Origin: Pseudomonadota bacterium
Lineage (GTDB): Bacteria > Pseudomonadota > Gammaproteobacteria > Burkholderiales > Burkholderiaceae_C
Assembly: GCA_021816585.1 (NCBI GenBank)
Contig: JAKAXL010000011.1
Span: 1-64,000, forward strand
Length of the DNA: 64,000 nucleotides
Reading direction: 5' to 3'
Position numbers and translations under genes: made by a program. Positions within the stretch are counted from its first letter, which is position 1. Every line of letters starts with the position of its first letter. The notes beneath the pieces were generated by a model that was given only the letters and a program-made list of their open reading frames with translations, did not search any database and was not told the origin of the DNA. Below, piece by piece: positions 24,614 to 34,376 of the stretch.

Positions 24614-24950
24614 GGCGCGGGTACGCGCCGCAGCGCGAGAGGAAGTGGCCGCCGGAGCACGGCGGACCGGGCGGCACGCGCGAGGCCTCGGGCAAGCCCC
24701 GAATGGCCCCCTCTGGGCACGCCCCGGGAGATTGGGTATACTTTAAAGGTTTTTTCGTCGCATTGCATGGCCCGGCCGGACGCGGCAGGAGACCCCAGGC
24801 GGCGTGAAGAAGGCGTGAAGTAGCTGCCGGAAAGCCGGCCCCGACGCAGGTCCGGGCCGATGGCCCGCAGCGCCATGAACCGGCCGCGTGAAACCCCTGG
24901 GATCTCATTTCCGGGGTGTATTTCCCGATTCCAAGAGGTACCCGTTTGCA

Positions 24951-25163
24951 ATGACCACGATTCGCGTAAAAGAAAACGAACCCTTCGACGTTGCCCTGCG
25001 CCGCTTCAAGCGCACCATTGAAAAGCTCGGCCTGCTGACCGATCTGCGTGCGCGCCAGTTCTACGAGAAGCCCACCGCCGAGCGCAAGCGCAAGAAGGCC
25101 GCCGCGGTCAAGCGTCATTACAAGCGCATCCGCAGCCACATGCTGCCCAAGCGCCTGTACTGA
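24951..25163 (+). CDS. rpsU: 30S ribosomal protein S21
   Basis: [70 protein letters not shown]. Confidence 0.97.
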   Translation: MTTIRVKENEPFDVALRRFKRTIEKLGLLTDLRARQFYEKPTAERKRKKAAAVKRHYKRIRSHMLPKRLY

Positions 25164-25260
25164 TGGTCCGAGGCGATCCGCCGCGGCGACAAGCCGCCCG
25201 CGGATCGTCGCGCCTGTCCCGCCGCGCAGGCCGCGAGGCCCGGCGGGAACATGCGAAGCG

Positions 25261-25292
25261 ACCGGCGCGCCGCGAGGCTGCGCCGGTTTTTT
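25261..25292 (+). terminator. rho-independent terminator downstream of rpsU
   Basis: accggcgc-gccgcgaggct-gcgccggt followed by tttttt; preceded by another stem-loop (cgatccgc 25174-25181 / gcggatcg 25200-25207). Confidence 0.8.
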
Positions 25293-25354
25293 GTCTTGCA
25301 CGCCCGAGCGTGCCCCCCCTGCATGCGACCGCCCGCAGCGGCCGCCCCCGCGAA

Positions 25355-25810
25355 ATGTCCGAACTCAAGAACCGCATCCAGGAAGACATGAAGGCGGCGA
25401 TGCGCGCCAGGGATTCCGCCCGCCTGGGGACCATCCGCATGCTGCTGGCGGCGATCAAGCAGCGCGAGGTCGACGAGCGCGTGCAGCTCGACGACGCCGC
25501 GGTGGTCGCGGTGATCGAGCGCATGATCAAGCAGCGGCGCGACGCGATCGGGCAGTTCGAAGCGGGCGGCCGTGCCGACCTGGCGGCCAGCGAAGCCGCC
25601 GAGATCGCGGTGCTGGAGCCCTACATGCCCGCCCGCCTCGACGCGGCGCAGCTCGACGCCGAGATCCGCGCGGTGATGGCCGAGCTGTCCCTGGCCAGCC
25701 CGCAGGACCTGGGCAAGCTGATGCCGGTGCTCAAGGCCCGGCTGGCCGGTCGCGCCGACATGGCGCAGGCCTCCGCACGCGCGAAGGCGCTGCTGTCGGG
25801 CGCCGCCTGA
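25355..25810 (+). CDS. GatB/YqeY domain protein
   Basis: MSELKNRIQEDMKAAMRARDSARLGTIRMLLAAIKQREVDERVQLDDAAVVAVIERMIKQRRDAI.., adjacent to rpsU. Confidence 0.92.
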   Translation: MSELKNRIQEDMKAAMRARDSARLGTIRMLLAAIKQREVDERVQLDDAAVVAVIERMIKQRRDAIGQFEAGGRADLAASEAAEIAVLEPYMPARLDAAQLDAEIRAVMAELSLASPQDLGKLMPVLKARLAGRADMAQASARAKALLSGAA

Positions 25811-25863
25811 ACCTCGGCTGAACCTCGGGCTGAACCCCGCCCTCGCGGGCATCGCCTAGACTC

Positions 25864-26655
25864 CTAGAGGCGATCGGCGTTGCGCAGGCGCGGCGCCAGC
25901 TGGATGCTTCGCGCCAGCCGGAACATCCAGGCCTTGTCGTAGCCGGCTGCGCCCGCGGGGTGGCGCACGTCGTCGAGCACCATCAGCGTGAAATCCTCGC
26001 CGTCGTCGGCCCAGTCGATCACCGAGCGCACACGCCCGGAAGGCGCACGCTGCACGGCGAACACCGCCGGCCAGGATTCGACCCGGTCGTGGATGAGTTC
26101 GCGCACCATCACCACCGCACCGTTGCCGGCGAGGTCGTTCTCGACCAGTTCGACCAGCACCCCGTCCGGCCGCTCGAACTCTCGGGCGATGGTGAGCACG
26201 GGCTCGCCGGGGCGCGCGGTGTTGTCCACCAGCCCCAGGAAGCGGTACGAGGCCAGTTCGGTGCGCGCGAGATCGCGCGGCCGTATCAGCACGCGGCCCT
26301 CGTTCATCGCGGCAAAGTTCGGGTACAGCGGCGCGGCCGGGTCGGGCCACTGCCAGTCGTCCTCGTCGACCTCGCCATAGTCGGACGCGTCGGACGCGCC
26401 GGGTGCGCCTTGCGCGCGCGCGGCCTCGCGCTGCAGTGTGCGACGGGCTTCGCCCTGCATCGCCCGTGGAAGCTCCTCGATCCCGACGACGTTGACCTTG
26501 CCGACCTCGACCCAGGGCGGGCCGGAGGCTCCAGGCAACGGGACGATCGCGGCGTCCCCGGCGCCCGCGGCGCGAAGCACCAAGGCGACGGATGCGAAGG
26601 CGACGGATGCCAGCAAGCCGAGCCGAACGAGATCGAGCAAGCGTCGAGTCTGCAT
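25864..26655 (-). CDS. hypothetical exported protein
   Basis: 263 aa; MQTRRLLDLVRLGLLASVAFASVALVLRAAG looks like a signal peptide; no family recognised. Confidence 0.7.
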   Translation of the reverse strand: MQTRRLLDLVRLGLLASVAFASVALVLRAAGAGDAAIVPLPGASGPPWVEVGKVNVVGIEELPRAMQGEARRTLQREAARAQGAPGASDASDYGEVDEDDWQWPDPAAPLYPNFAAMNEGRVLIRPRDLARTELASYRFLGLVDNTARPGEPVLTIAREFERPDGVLVELVENDLAGNGAVVMVRELIHDRVESWPAVFAVQRAPSGRVRSVIDWADDGEDFTLMVLDDVRHPAGAAGYDKAWMFRLARSIQLAPRLRNADRL

Positions 26656-26801
26656 GGTCACCCACCTCCGCGAGCCGGGCTGCAACCGCGCGGACGGCGG
26701 CCGCTCATGCAGGTCTTGGAGCCAAACCCTCCGCAAAGGTTCCACGCAGGCCGCTCGGGCGGCGCTGCGGCGGGCGGATCCGGGGTCCCTCCCCCGGCGG
26801 G

Positions 26802-27587
26802 CTATCCCTCGATGCGCGCGTAGGCCGAGTGGTTGTGGATGGACTCGAAGTTCTCCGCCTCCACCACGAAGGCGCCGATGCGCGGCTCGGCGTGCAGGCG
26901 CGCGGCGACGTCGCGCACCAGGTCCTCGACGAACTTCGGGTTGTCGTAGGCGCGCTCGGTGACGTACTTCTCGTCGGGGCGCTTGAGCAGGCCCCAGATC
27001 TCGCAGGAGGCCTCTTCCTCGGCGATGCGCACCAGCGACTCCAGGGTCATCGCCTCGCGCAACTCGGCGGTGATGGTCACATGCGAGCGCTGGTTGTGCG
27101 CGCCGTACTCGGAGATCTCCTTCGAGCAGGGGCACAGCGCCTTCACCGGAACCTGCACCACCGCGGTGACGCGGGTCTGCCCGCCGTCGACGCGGGCGAT
27201 CCACTGCGCCTCGTAGTCCATCAGGCTGGCGACCCGGCTGACCGGCGCCTGCTTGCGCACGAACAGCGCGAAGCGGAAAGCCAGGCGCCCGGCTTCGGCG
27301 TCCAGGCGCTTGCACATGGCGCGCGCCATCTCGCCGACCCCGGCGAAGTCCAGCGCTTCCTGCGCCGACTCCAGCATCTCGACGAAGCGCGACATGTGCG
27401 TGCCCTTGCGGTCGGCGGGCAGCGCGACGTCGGCGTCGACCCGTGCCACCGATCCCTGCACCGATCCGTCGGCCGTGCGCACGCGCACCGGGTAGCGCAG
27501 GTCCTTGACCCCGACGCGCTGGATCGCCAGGCGGCGATGGTCGATGGAACTCTGGACGTCGGGAATGGCTTCGTAGGGTCGATTCAT
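26802..27587 (-). CDS. folE2: GTP cyclohydrolase FolE2 (type IB)
   Basis: [36 protein letters not shown].., [24 protein letters not shown]. Confidence 0.94.
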   Translation of the reverse strand: MNRPYEAIPDVQSSIDHRRLAIQRVGVKDLRYPVRVRTADGSVQGSVARVDADVALPADRKGTHMSRFVEMLESAQEALDFAGVGEMARAMCKRLDAEAGRLAFRFALFVRKQAPVSRVASLMDYEAQWIARVDGGQTRVTAVVQVPVKALCPCSKEISEYGAHNQRSHVTITAELREAMTLESLVRIAEEEASCEIWGLLKRPDEKYVTERAYDNPKFVEDLVRDVAARLHAEPRIGAFVVEAENFESIHNHSAYARIEG

Positions 27588-27728
27588 GGCGGCATTCCAG
27601 GCCGTCGCCGGCCTGGCGTGGGGACGAACCCCATTGCAGGAATGGAAATTATCGCGGCGCCGCGCCAAGCCTGCACGCGAGCGTGCGGCGCGGCGCGCCG
27701 CCGCACCCCGGCCGCGTCGCCGGGGGCT

Positions 27729-29645
27729 TCACGAATTCGCGGCCTGGCGGTGCGGGGCGGCACCGCCGTCGAGCAGCGCGCCGAAGCGCTCGCGGATGCT
27801 GCGCAGCACGCCCGCCGCGTCCAGCCCCAGCGACGCGGCGATCTGCGCCGGGTCGCCGTGCTCCAGCCAGCTGTCGGGCAGGCCGAGGCACAGCACCGGC
27901 AGCTGCCAGCCCAGGCGCTGCAACTCTTCCAGGCAGGCCGAGCCGGCGCCGCCGCGCACGGCGCCCTCCTCCAGCGTGACCAGGGCATCGTGCGAGCCGG
28001 CGATGCGCTGCAGCATCTCCAGGTCCAGCGGCTTGATGAACCGCATGTCGACCACCGTGGCGTCGATCTCCTCGGCCGCCTTCAGCGCCGCGTGCAGCAG
28101 CGGGCCGAAGGCCAGGATCGCCAGCCGCCGCCCGGCCGGCGCGCGCCCCTGGCGCCGCAGCTGCGCTCGCCCGAGCGGCAGCGTGCCGAGGTCGGAGCGG
28201 TCCACCACGGCGCCGACGCCGGCGCCGCGCGGATAGCGCACCGCGCTCGGCCCCTCCAGCGCGAAGGCGGTGCTGAGCATGCGCCGGCATTCGAGTTCGT
28301 CGCTCGGCGCCATCAGCACCATGTCGGGCACGCAGCGCAGCGCGGCGATGTCGAAGGCCCCGGTGTGGGTCGCGCCGTCGGCGCCGACGATGCCGGCGCG
28401 GTCGATCGCGAACACCACCGGCAGCTTCTGCAGCGCCACGTCGTGGATCAGCTGGTCGTAGGCGCGCTGCAGGAAGGTCGAATAGATCGCCACCACCGGC
28501 TTCAGCCCCTCGCAGGCCAGCCCGGCGGCGAAGGTCACCGCGTGCTGCTCGGCGATGCCGACGTCGAAGTAGCGCTGCGGGAAGCGCGCCGCGTACTCGA
28601 CCATCCCCGAGCCCTCGCACATCGCCGGGGTCACCGCCATCAGGCGCGCGTCGGCCTGCGCCATGTCGCACAGCCACTGCCCGAAGACCTGCGCGAAGGT
28701 GGGGCGCGGCGCCACCGCCGGCGGCTTGATGCCCACCGCCGGGTCGAAGCGCCCGGGGCCGTGGTAGGTGATGGGGTCGGCCTCGGCCAGCTTGTAGCCG
28801 TAGCCCTTGCGCGTGACCACGTGCAGCAGCCGCGGTCCGCTGCGCTCGCGCAGGTTCTGCAGCGTGGGCACCAGCGCGTGCAGGTCGTGGCCGTCGATCG
28901 GGCCGACGTAGTCGACGCCGAACTCCTCGAACAGCGTGCCCGGCGCGACCAGGCCCTTGGCCTGCTCCTCCAGGCGTCGCGCCAGCGCCAGCAGCGGCGG
29001 CGGCGCGACCTTCAGCACCTGCTTGGCGGCGTCGCGCGCGCTGGCGTAGAAGCGCCCGGACAGCAGCCGCGCCAGGTAGCGGTTGAGCGCGCCCACCGGT
29101 GCCGAGATCGACATGTCGTTGTCGTTGAGCACGATCAGCAGGTCCGCCTCGGGGTGCACGCCGACGTTGTTCAGGGCCTCGAAGGCCATGCCGCCGGTCA
29201 TCGCGCCGTCGCCGATCACGGCCACCACCTTGCGGCGCTCGCCCTTCGCGCGCGCCGCCAGCGCCAGCCCCAGGCCGGCCGAGATCGAGGTCGACGAATG
29301 CGCGGTGCCGAAGGTGTCGTAGGGGGACTCGTCGCGTCGCGGGAAACCCGAGATGCCATCGCGCTGGCGCAGCCCGCCCATGCGGTCGCGGCGCCCGGTG
29401 AGGATCTTGTGCGCGTAGGTCTGGTGCCCGACGTCCCACACCAGGCGGTCGTGCGGGGTGTCGAACACGTAGTGCAGCGCCAGCGTCAGCTCGACGGTGC
29501 CCAGGTTCGACGACAGGTGCCCGCCGGTGCGCGCAACCGTCTGCAGCAGGAACTCGCGCAGCTCGCGCGCCAGCCCCGGCAGCTGCTCGGGCGCCAGCCG
29601 GCGAAGTTCACGCGGATCGTCGATGCCTTGCAGAAGATGGCTCAT
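27729..29645 (-). CDS. dxs: 1-deoxy-D-xylulose-5-phosphate synthase
   Basis: [85 protein letters not shown]... Confidence 0.97.
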   Translation of the reverse strand: MSHLLQGIDDPRELRRLAPEQLPGLARELREFLLQTVARTGGHLSSNLGTVELTLALHYVFDTPHDRLVWDVGHQTYAHKILTGRRDRMGGLRQRDGISGFPRRDESPYDTFGTAHSSTSISAGLGLALAARAKGERRKVVAVIGDGAMTGGMAFEALNNVGVHPEADLLIVLNDNDMSISAPVGALNRYLARLLSGRFYASARDAAKQVLKVAPPPLLALARRLEEQAKGLVAPGTLFEEFGVDYVGPIDGHDLHALVPTLQNLRERSGPRLLHVVTRKGYGYKLAEADPITYHGPGRFDPAVGIKPPAVAPRPTFAQVFGQWLCDMAQADARLMAVTPAMCEGSGMVEYAARFPQRYFDVGIAEQHAVTFAAGLACEGLKPVVAIYSTFLQRAYDQLIHDVALQKLPVVFAIDRAGIVGADGATHTGAFDIAALRCVPDMVLMAPSDELECRRMLSTAFALEGPSAVRYPRGAGVGAVVDRSDLGTLPLGRAQLRRQGRAPAGRRLAILAFGPLLHAALKAAEEIDATVVDMRFIKPLDLEMLQRIAGSHDALVTLEEGAVRGGAGSACLEELQRLGWQLPVLCLGLPDSWLEHGDPAQIAASLGLDAAGVLRSIRERFGALLDGGAAPHRQAANS

Positions 29646-29647
29646 GC

Positions 29648-30589
29648 TCAATGACTCCTGGCGACGACGCGCCGCGCCAGCTCGGCCAGGCGCGACGAGC
29701 GCACCTGCGCCGGCGCCGGCAGTTCGCGCAGCGCCTGCAGCGCCTGCTGCAGCAGTTGCTGCGCGTGGGCGCGCGCCTGTTCGAGCCCGAGCAGGCCGAC
29801 GAAGGTGGCCTTGCCCTGCTCGGCGTCCTTGCCCGCCGTCTTGCCCAGCGTGGCCGAGTCCATGCTCGCGTCGAGCACGTCGTCGACCACCTGGAAGGCC
29901 AGGCCGATGTGTTCGGCGTAGCGCCGCAGCGCCGGCTCGCACGCCTGTGCCAGCCGCGCGTCGCGCTCGCCGGCGCAGGCCACGCCCATCAGCACGCTGG
30001 CGCGCAGCAACGCGCCGGTCTTGCGCGCGTGCATGTCGGTCAGCGCCGGCAGGTCGAGGCGCCGGCCGGTGGCGCCCAGATCCAGTGCCTGGCCGCCGGC
30101 CATGCCGCTGGCGCCGGACGCCGCGGCCAGCAACGCGCACAGGCGTGCCTGCAGCGCCGGCGCGACGCGCTCGTCGCCGGTCAGCACCTCGAAGGCGCGG
30201 GTCTGCAGCGCATCGCCGGCGAGCAGCGCCATGGCCTGGCCGTAGCGCACGTGCACGGTCGGCATGCCGCGACGCAGCACGTCGTCGTCCATGCACGGCA
30301 GGTCGTCGTGCACCAGCGAATAGGCGTGCACGAGTTCGGTGGCGCAGGCGGCCGCGTCCAGCCCGGGCTCGTCGGCGCCGAGGCATTCCCCGGTGGCCCA
30401 CACGAGCAGCGGGCGCATGCGCTTGCCGCCCAGCGCCGCCGCGTAGTGCATCGCGTCGCCCAGCGGCGAACCGGGAGTCAGCCACGCTCCGGTGTGGCGT
30501 TCGACGAGTTCGCGCACGCGCTCCACGCGCTGCGCCGCCCACGCCTCGAAGTCGGCGCCGGGCTGCGCCGCGCCGGTCTGCGGCGACAT
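29648..30589 (-). CDS. ispA: polyprenyl (farnesyl) diphosphate synthase
   Basis: [26 protein letters not shown] and FQVVDDVLD Asp-rich motifs; start could be the upstream Met at 30625. Confidence 0.94.
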   Translation of the reverse strand: MSPQTGAAQPGADFEAWAAQRVERVRELVERHTGAWLTPGSPLGDAMHYAAALGGKRMRPLLVWATGECLGADEPGLDAAACATELVHAYSLVHDDLPCMDDDVLRRGMPTVHVRYGQAMALLAGDALQTRAFEVLTGDERVAPALQARLCALLAAASGASGMAGGQALDLGATGRRLDLPALTDMHARKTGALLRASVLMGVACAGERDARLAQACEPALRRYAEHIGLAFQVVDDVLDASMDSATLGKTAGKDAEQGKATFVGLLGLEQARAHAQQLLQQALQALRELPAPAQVRSSRLAELARRVVARSH

Positions 30590-30596
30590 CGCGGCC

Positions 30597-30854
30597 TCAG
30601 TCGTCAGCGGAGCGCTCGTCGGCATAGGGCTTGAGTTCGGAACCGTCGAGGATCTGCACCTGCTGTTCCACGGACTGGAGTTGCTCGCGGCAGTAGCGCA
30701 GCAGCTGCGAGCCGCGGGCGTAGGCCTTCAGCGTGTCGTCCAGGCTCATCTGGCCGGATTCGAGCTGCTGCACGAGTTGCTCGAGCTCGGCCGCGGCCTG
30801 CTCGTAGCTGGCCGGCTGCGACGCCGGCGCCTGCTTGCGCGTGGTTGCGTTCAT
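30597..30854 (-). CDS. xseB: exodeoxyribonuclease VII small subunit
   Basis: SYEQAAAELEQLVQQLESGQMSLDDTLKAYARGSQLLRYCREQLQSVEQQVQIL. Confidence 0.95.
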   Translation of the reverse strand: MNATTRKQAPASQPASYEQAAAELEQLVQQLESGQMSLDDTLKAYARGSQLLRYCREQLQSVEQQVQILDGSELKPYADERSADD

Positions 30855-31059
30855 CGACGAAGAATCCGGCATCGGGCTGCCGCATGGGCGCCGCTCGCGC
30901 GCGAGGCGCAGCGCCAAAGCCGGCTGGGGAAAGCCCCTATTTTAGCCTCCTCCCCCTGCGGGGGGCCGCATCGCGGCCGCGCGCCGGGCACGGGATTGCC
31001 GCGAGGCTACAATCGCCCCCTCTTAGCCATTTGATTTTCCAGGAGATTTCAGGCCCATC

Positions 31060-32181
31060 ATGTCGGATTTGAGCGTGCAAAGCGTACATCTGGCCCCGAG
31101 CAAGACCCAACTTTCCGTCGCGTCTTACTTTGACCCCGAGCTGTATGCCCAGGAGAAGCAGCTCATCTTCGATGCCGGCCCGCGCTATCTCGGGCACGAA
31201 CTGGCGATGCCCGAGGTGGGCGACTACTACGCACTGCCCCAGGAGGGCGAAGGCCGGGCGCTGGTGCGTGCCGCCGGCGGGGTCGAGCTGGTCTCCAACG
31301 TCTGCCGTCACCGCCAGGCGGTGATGCTGCGCGGCCGCGGAAAGACCGGGCGCAACATCGTGTGTCCGCTGCACCGCTGGACCTACGACCTGCAGGGACA
31401 ACTGATCGGCGCGCCGCACTTCGAGCAGGACCCCTGCCTGCACCTGCAGCGCTACGAGGCGCCGCAGTCGTGGAACGGCCTGCTGTTCGAGCGCAACGGC
31501 TTCGACATCCGCCAGGCCCTGGCCGGCATGCGCAACACCGCCGACCTCGACTTCAGCGGCTACGTGCTCGACCACGTCGAGCACCACATGTGCGAGTACA
31601 ACTGGAAGACCTTCATCGAGGTCTACCTGGAGGACTACCACGTCGCCCCGTTCCACCCGGGACTCGGCCAGTTCGTCAGCTGCGAGGACCTGCGCTGGGA
31701 GTTCGGCACCCACTTCAGCGTGCAGACGGTGGGCGTGAACAACGCGCTGCGCCGTGCCGGCAGCAAGGTCTACGCGCGCTGGCACGAGCAGCTGCTGAAG
31801 TTCCGCGACGGCGTTCCGCCCGAGCACGGTGCGATCTGGCTGACGCTGTACCCGAACCTGATGGTCGAGTGGTACCCGCACGTGCTGGTGATCTCCGCGC
31901 TGTACCCGATGGGGCCGCAGAAGACCCTGAACGTGGTCGAGTTCTACTACCCCGAGGAGATCGCCGCCTTCGAGCGCGAATTCATCGAGGCCGAACGCGC
32001 CGCGTACATGGAGACCTGCGTCGAGGACGACGAGATCGCGTTGCGCATGGACGCCGGACGCCTGGCGCTGATGCAGCGCGGCGACGACCAGGTCGGGCCC
32101 TACCAGTCGCCGATGGAAGACGGCATGCGTCACTTCCACCAGTGGTGGCGCGCGCGCATGCGCCGGCCCGAGTCCGATTGA
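31060..32181 (+). CDS. Rieske-type aromatic ring-hydroxylating oxygenase alpha subunit
   Basis: 373 aa; Rieske motif CRHRQAVMLRGRGKTGRNIVCPLHRWTYD, iron-site region EVYLEDYHVAPFHPGL. Confidence 0.92.
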   Translation: MSDLSVQSVHLAPSKTQLSVASYFDPELYAQEKQLIFDAGPRYLGHELAMPEVGDYYALPQEGEGRALVRAAGGVELVSNVCRHRQAVMLRGRGKTGRNIVCPLHRWTYDLQGQLIGAPHFEQDPCLHLQRYEAPQSWNGLLFERNGFDIRQALAGMRNTADLDFSGYVLDHVEHHMCEYNWKTFIEVYLEDYHVAPFHPGLGQFVSCEDLRWEFGTHFSVQTVGVNNALRRAGSKVYARWHEQLLKFRDGVPPEHGAIWLTLYPNLMVEWYPHVLVISALYPMGPQKTLNVVEFYYPEEIAAFEREFIEAERAAYMETCVEDDEIALRMDAGRLALMQRGDDQVGPYQSPMEDGMRHFHQWWRARMRRPESD

Positions 32182-32207
32182 GTCCGCGCAGCACGGAGAG
32201 TCCCGCG

Positions 32208-33086
32208 ATGAGTGCCCCGTCCCAAGCCGCGAGCTCCCCGCTGATCGGGGCCGCCGAACTGCGCGATCGCCTCGGCGAGGCCTTCGTGGTCGACTGCAGC
32301 CACGACCTGGCCTCGCCCGAGGCCGGGCTGCGCGACTTCGAGGCCGCGCATGTGCCGGGCGCGGTGCACCTGCACCTGGACCGCGACCTGTCGGGCCCGC
32401 TGGGTCCCGGCAGCGGACGCCACCCGCTGCCCGATGCGCGGCGCCTGGCCGAGCGCCTGGCAGCGCTCGGCCTGCATCGCGGGCAGCTGCTTGTGGCCTA
32501 CGACCGCAACTTCTCCCCCTACGCGGCGCGTCTGTGGTGGCTGATGCGCTGGCTGGGGGCGAGCCGCGTGGCGGTGCTCGACGGCGGCTGGCAGGCCTGG
32601 CAGGCCGCCGGCGGCGCCGCCGAGAGCGGCCCCGCGCGCAGCCGCGCGCCGGGGGACTTCGAAGCCGCGGCGCAGCCGGCGATGCCCGGCATCGGCGTCG
32701 ACGAACTGCTGGCCGACGTCTCTCGCGAGACCCGCGAACTGCTGGTGGTGGACGCGCGTTCGCCCGCCCGCTACGCCGGCGAGGGCGAGACCCTCGACCC
32801 GGTGGGCGGGCACATCCCCGGGGCCGTGTGCAGGTTCTTCCGCGACAACCTCGACGCCGACGGTCTCTTCCTGCCCGCGCCGCAGTTGCGCGAGCAGTGG
32901 CTGCGGGTGCTGCAGGGGCATGCTCCGGGGCATGTCGTGAGCCAGTGCGGCTCCGGCGTCACCGCCTGCCACAACCTGCTCGCGCTGGAGCTGGCCGGCC
33001 TGCGGGGAGTCCGGCTGTACCCCGGCTCGTGGAGCCAATGGTGCGCCGACCCGGCGCGCCCGGTGGCGCGCGGTCCGCTGCCCTGA
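32208..33086 (+). CDS. two-domain sulfurtransferase (rhodanese/3-mercaptopyruvate type)
   Basis: 292 aa; N-domain FVVDCSHDLASPEAG, C-domain active-site region VVSQCGSGVTACHNLLALE. Confidence 0.92.
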   Translation: MSAPSQAASSPLIGAAELRDRLGEAFVVDCSHDLASPEAGLRDFEAAHVPGAVHLHLDRDLSGPLGPGSGRHPLPDARRLAERLAALGLHRGQLLVAYDRNFSPYAARLWWLMRWLGASRVAVLDGGWQAWQAAGGAAESGPARSRAPGDFEAAAQPAMPGIGVDELLADVSRETRELLVVDARSPARYAGEGETLDPVGGHIPGAVCRFFRDNLDADGLFLPAPQLREQWLRVLQGHAPGHVVSQCGSGVTACHNLLALELAGLRGVRLYPGSWSQWCADPARPVARGPLP

Positions 33087-33202
33087 AAGGCGCCGGCGGC
33101 GCCCCGCGCGGCGCCTGCCGCCAGCGCCTGTTGCCTCTGCCGCCACCGCCGGCGGCCATCGACCGCAGGATTGACGGCGGCCAAGGCAGGTCATGGGCAA
33201 GG

Positions 33203-33216
33203 TTGCCACAGATCAA
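33203..33216. promoter_or_regulatory. candidate FNR/Anr-like box upstream of the first universal stress gene
   Basis: TTGCC-acag-ATCAA (8/10 vs TTGAT-N4-ATCAA); candidate -10 cataat at 33242-33247. Confidence 0.35.
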
Positions 33217-33284
33217 CATGTCGGCAGCCGTGGGCAGGCAGCATAATGGTCGAGCGCTCATTCGGGTGCTGGAGGACACACGCC

Positions 33285-33722
33285 ATGTACAAGAAGATCC
33301 TGGTTCCTCTGGACGGTTCGGCCACCGCTGCGAAGGCCATCGGCCCCGCGGTGGACCTGGCGCGCCAGTGCGGCAACATCCCGCTGGTCGGCGCCACCGT
33401 CACCGACCCCTACCCCTACGCCGGGCTCGCCGACGCGGTGCCGATCACCGCCGACGAATACCGCGCGACCACGACCCGCGCCGCCGATGCCGCGCTGCAG
33501 CCGCTGGTGGACGCCTGCAAGGCGGCCGGGCTGGCCTGCGAGTGCGTGGTCTCCGAGAACCCGCACCCGTGGAAGGCGCTGCTCGAAGCGGCCGAGGCGA
33601 AGGCCTGCGACCTGGTGGTCATGGCCTCGCACGGGCGCCGCGGCGTGCAGGCCGTGCTGCTGGGCAGCGAGACGCAGAAACTGCTGACCCATTCGCACCT
33701 GCCGGTGCTGGTGGTGCGCTGA
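33285..33722 (+). CDS. universal stress protein
   Basis: MYKKILVPLDGSATAAKAIGPAVDLARQCG.., VVMASHGRRGVQAVLLGSETQKLLTHSHLPVLVVR. Confidence 0.94.
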   Translation: MYKKILVPLDGSATAAKAIGPAVDLARQCGNIPLVGATVTDPYPYAGLADAVPITADEYRATTTRAADAALQPLVDACKAAGLACECVVSENPHPWKALLEAAEAKACDLVVMASHGRRGVQAVLLGSETQKLLTHSHLPVLVVR

Positions 33723-33742
33723 AGCGATCTGAACACCGTGAT

Positions 33743-33756
33743 TTGATCTCACGCAA
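33743..33756. promoter_or_regulatory. candidate FNR/Anr-like box upstream of the second universal stress gene
   Basis: TTGAT-ctca-CGCAA (8/10); only 15 nt from the start codon, unusually close. Confidence 0.2.
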
Positions 33757-33771
33757 ACGGAGGCCCGCATC

Positions 33772-34206
33772 ATGTTCAAGCACATCCTGATCCCCACCGA
33801 CGGCTCCGACATCGCGCAGCGCGCGATCCCGGTGGCTCTCGAGCAGGCCAAGCTGCAGGGAGCCCGCATCACCGCGGTGTCGGTGATCGACCTGTACCCC
33901 TACATCGGCGCCATCGAGGTCATGCCCGCCGGCATCGAGGGCTGGCAGGAGGCGATCCGCGCGCAGGCCGAGGCCGCGGTGCAGTCCGTCGCCGACGCCG
34001 CGCGCGCCGCCGGAGTCGAATGCAACACCGCGGTGCAGGAGGACACGCTGGCGTGGCGCGGCACGCTGGCCGTGGCCGAGCGCGAGAAGGTCGACCTGAT
34101 CATCATGTCCTCGCACGGTCGCGGCGGCCTCAGCTCGGCGCTGCTGGGCAGCCAGACGGCCCGCGTGCTCTCGCACACGAAGATTCCGGTCCTCGTGGTT
34201 CGATGA
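33772..34206 (+). CDS. universal stress protein (second tandem copy)
   Basis: MFKHILIPTDGSDIAQRAIPVALEQAKLQGARI.., IIMSSHGRGGLSSALLGSQTARVLSHTKIPVLVVR. Confidence 0.94.
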   Translation: MFKHILIPTDGSDIAQRAIPVALEQAKLQGARITAVSVIDLYPYIGAIEVMPAGIEGWQEAIRAQAEAAVQSVADAARAAGVECNTAVQEDTLAWRGTLAVAEREKVDLIIMSSHGRGGLSSALLGSQTARVLSHTKIPVLVVR

Positions 34207-34236
34207 GTGTGGGCCCCCGGAGTGTGGGCCCCCCGT

Positions 34237-34262
34237 AGGACAAGGGGGCGGCCCCTTGTCCT
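34237..34262. terminator. strong stem-loop between convergent usp and polA, probable terminator
   Basis: aggacaagggg-gcgg-ccccttgtcct, 11-bp perfect arms. Confidence 0.6.
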
Positions 34263-34376
34263 TCCCCCCCGAGGGGGGCGCCTCCGGCCTTGGGGCGGCC
34301 CTGCGGCCGGTTGGCTCTGGGCTGCGGTGGAGGGGCGCGGGGGCGGGGGGGCTTTCAGGCGGCTGGGCTGTGGTGC

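Noticed and set aside
24731-24760. Promoter tatact upstream of rpsU
   Set aside because: A plausible -10 but no convincing -35 at the right spacing; not listed as a feature.
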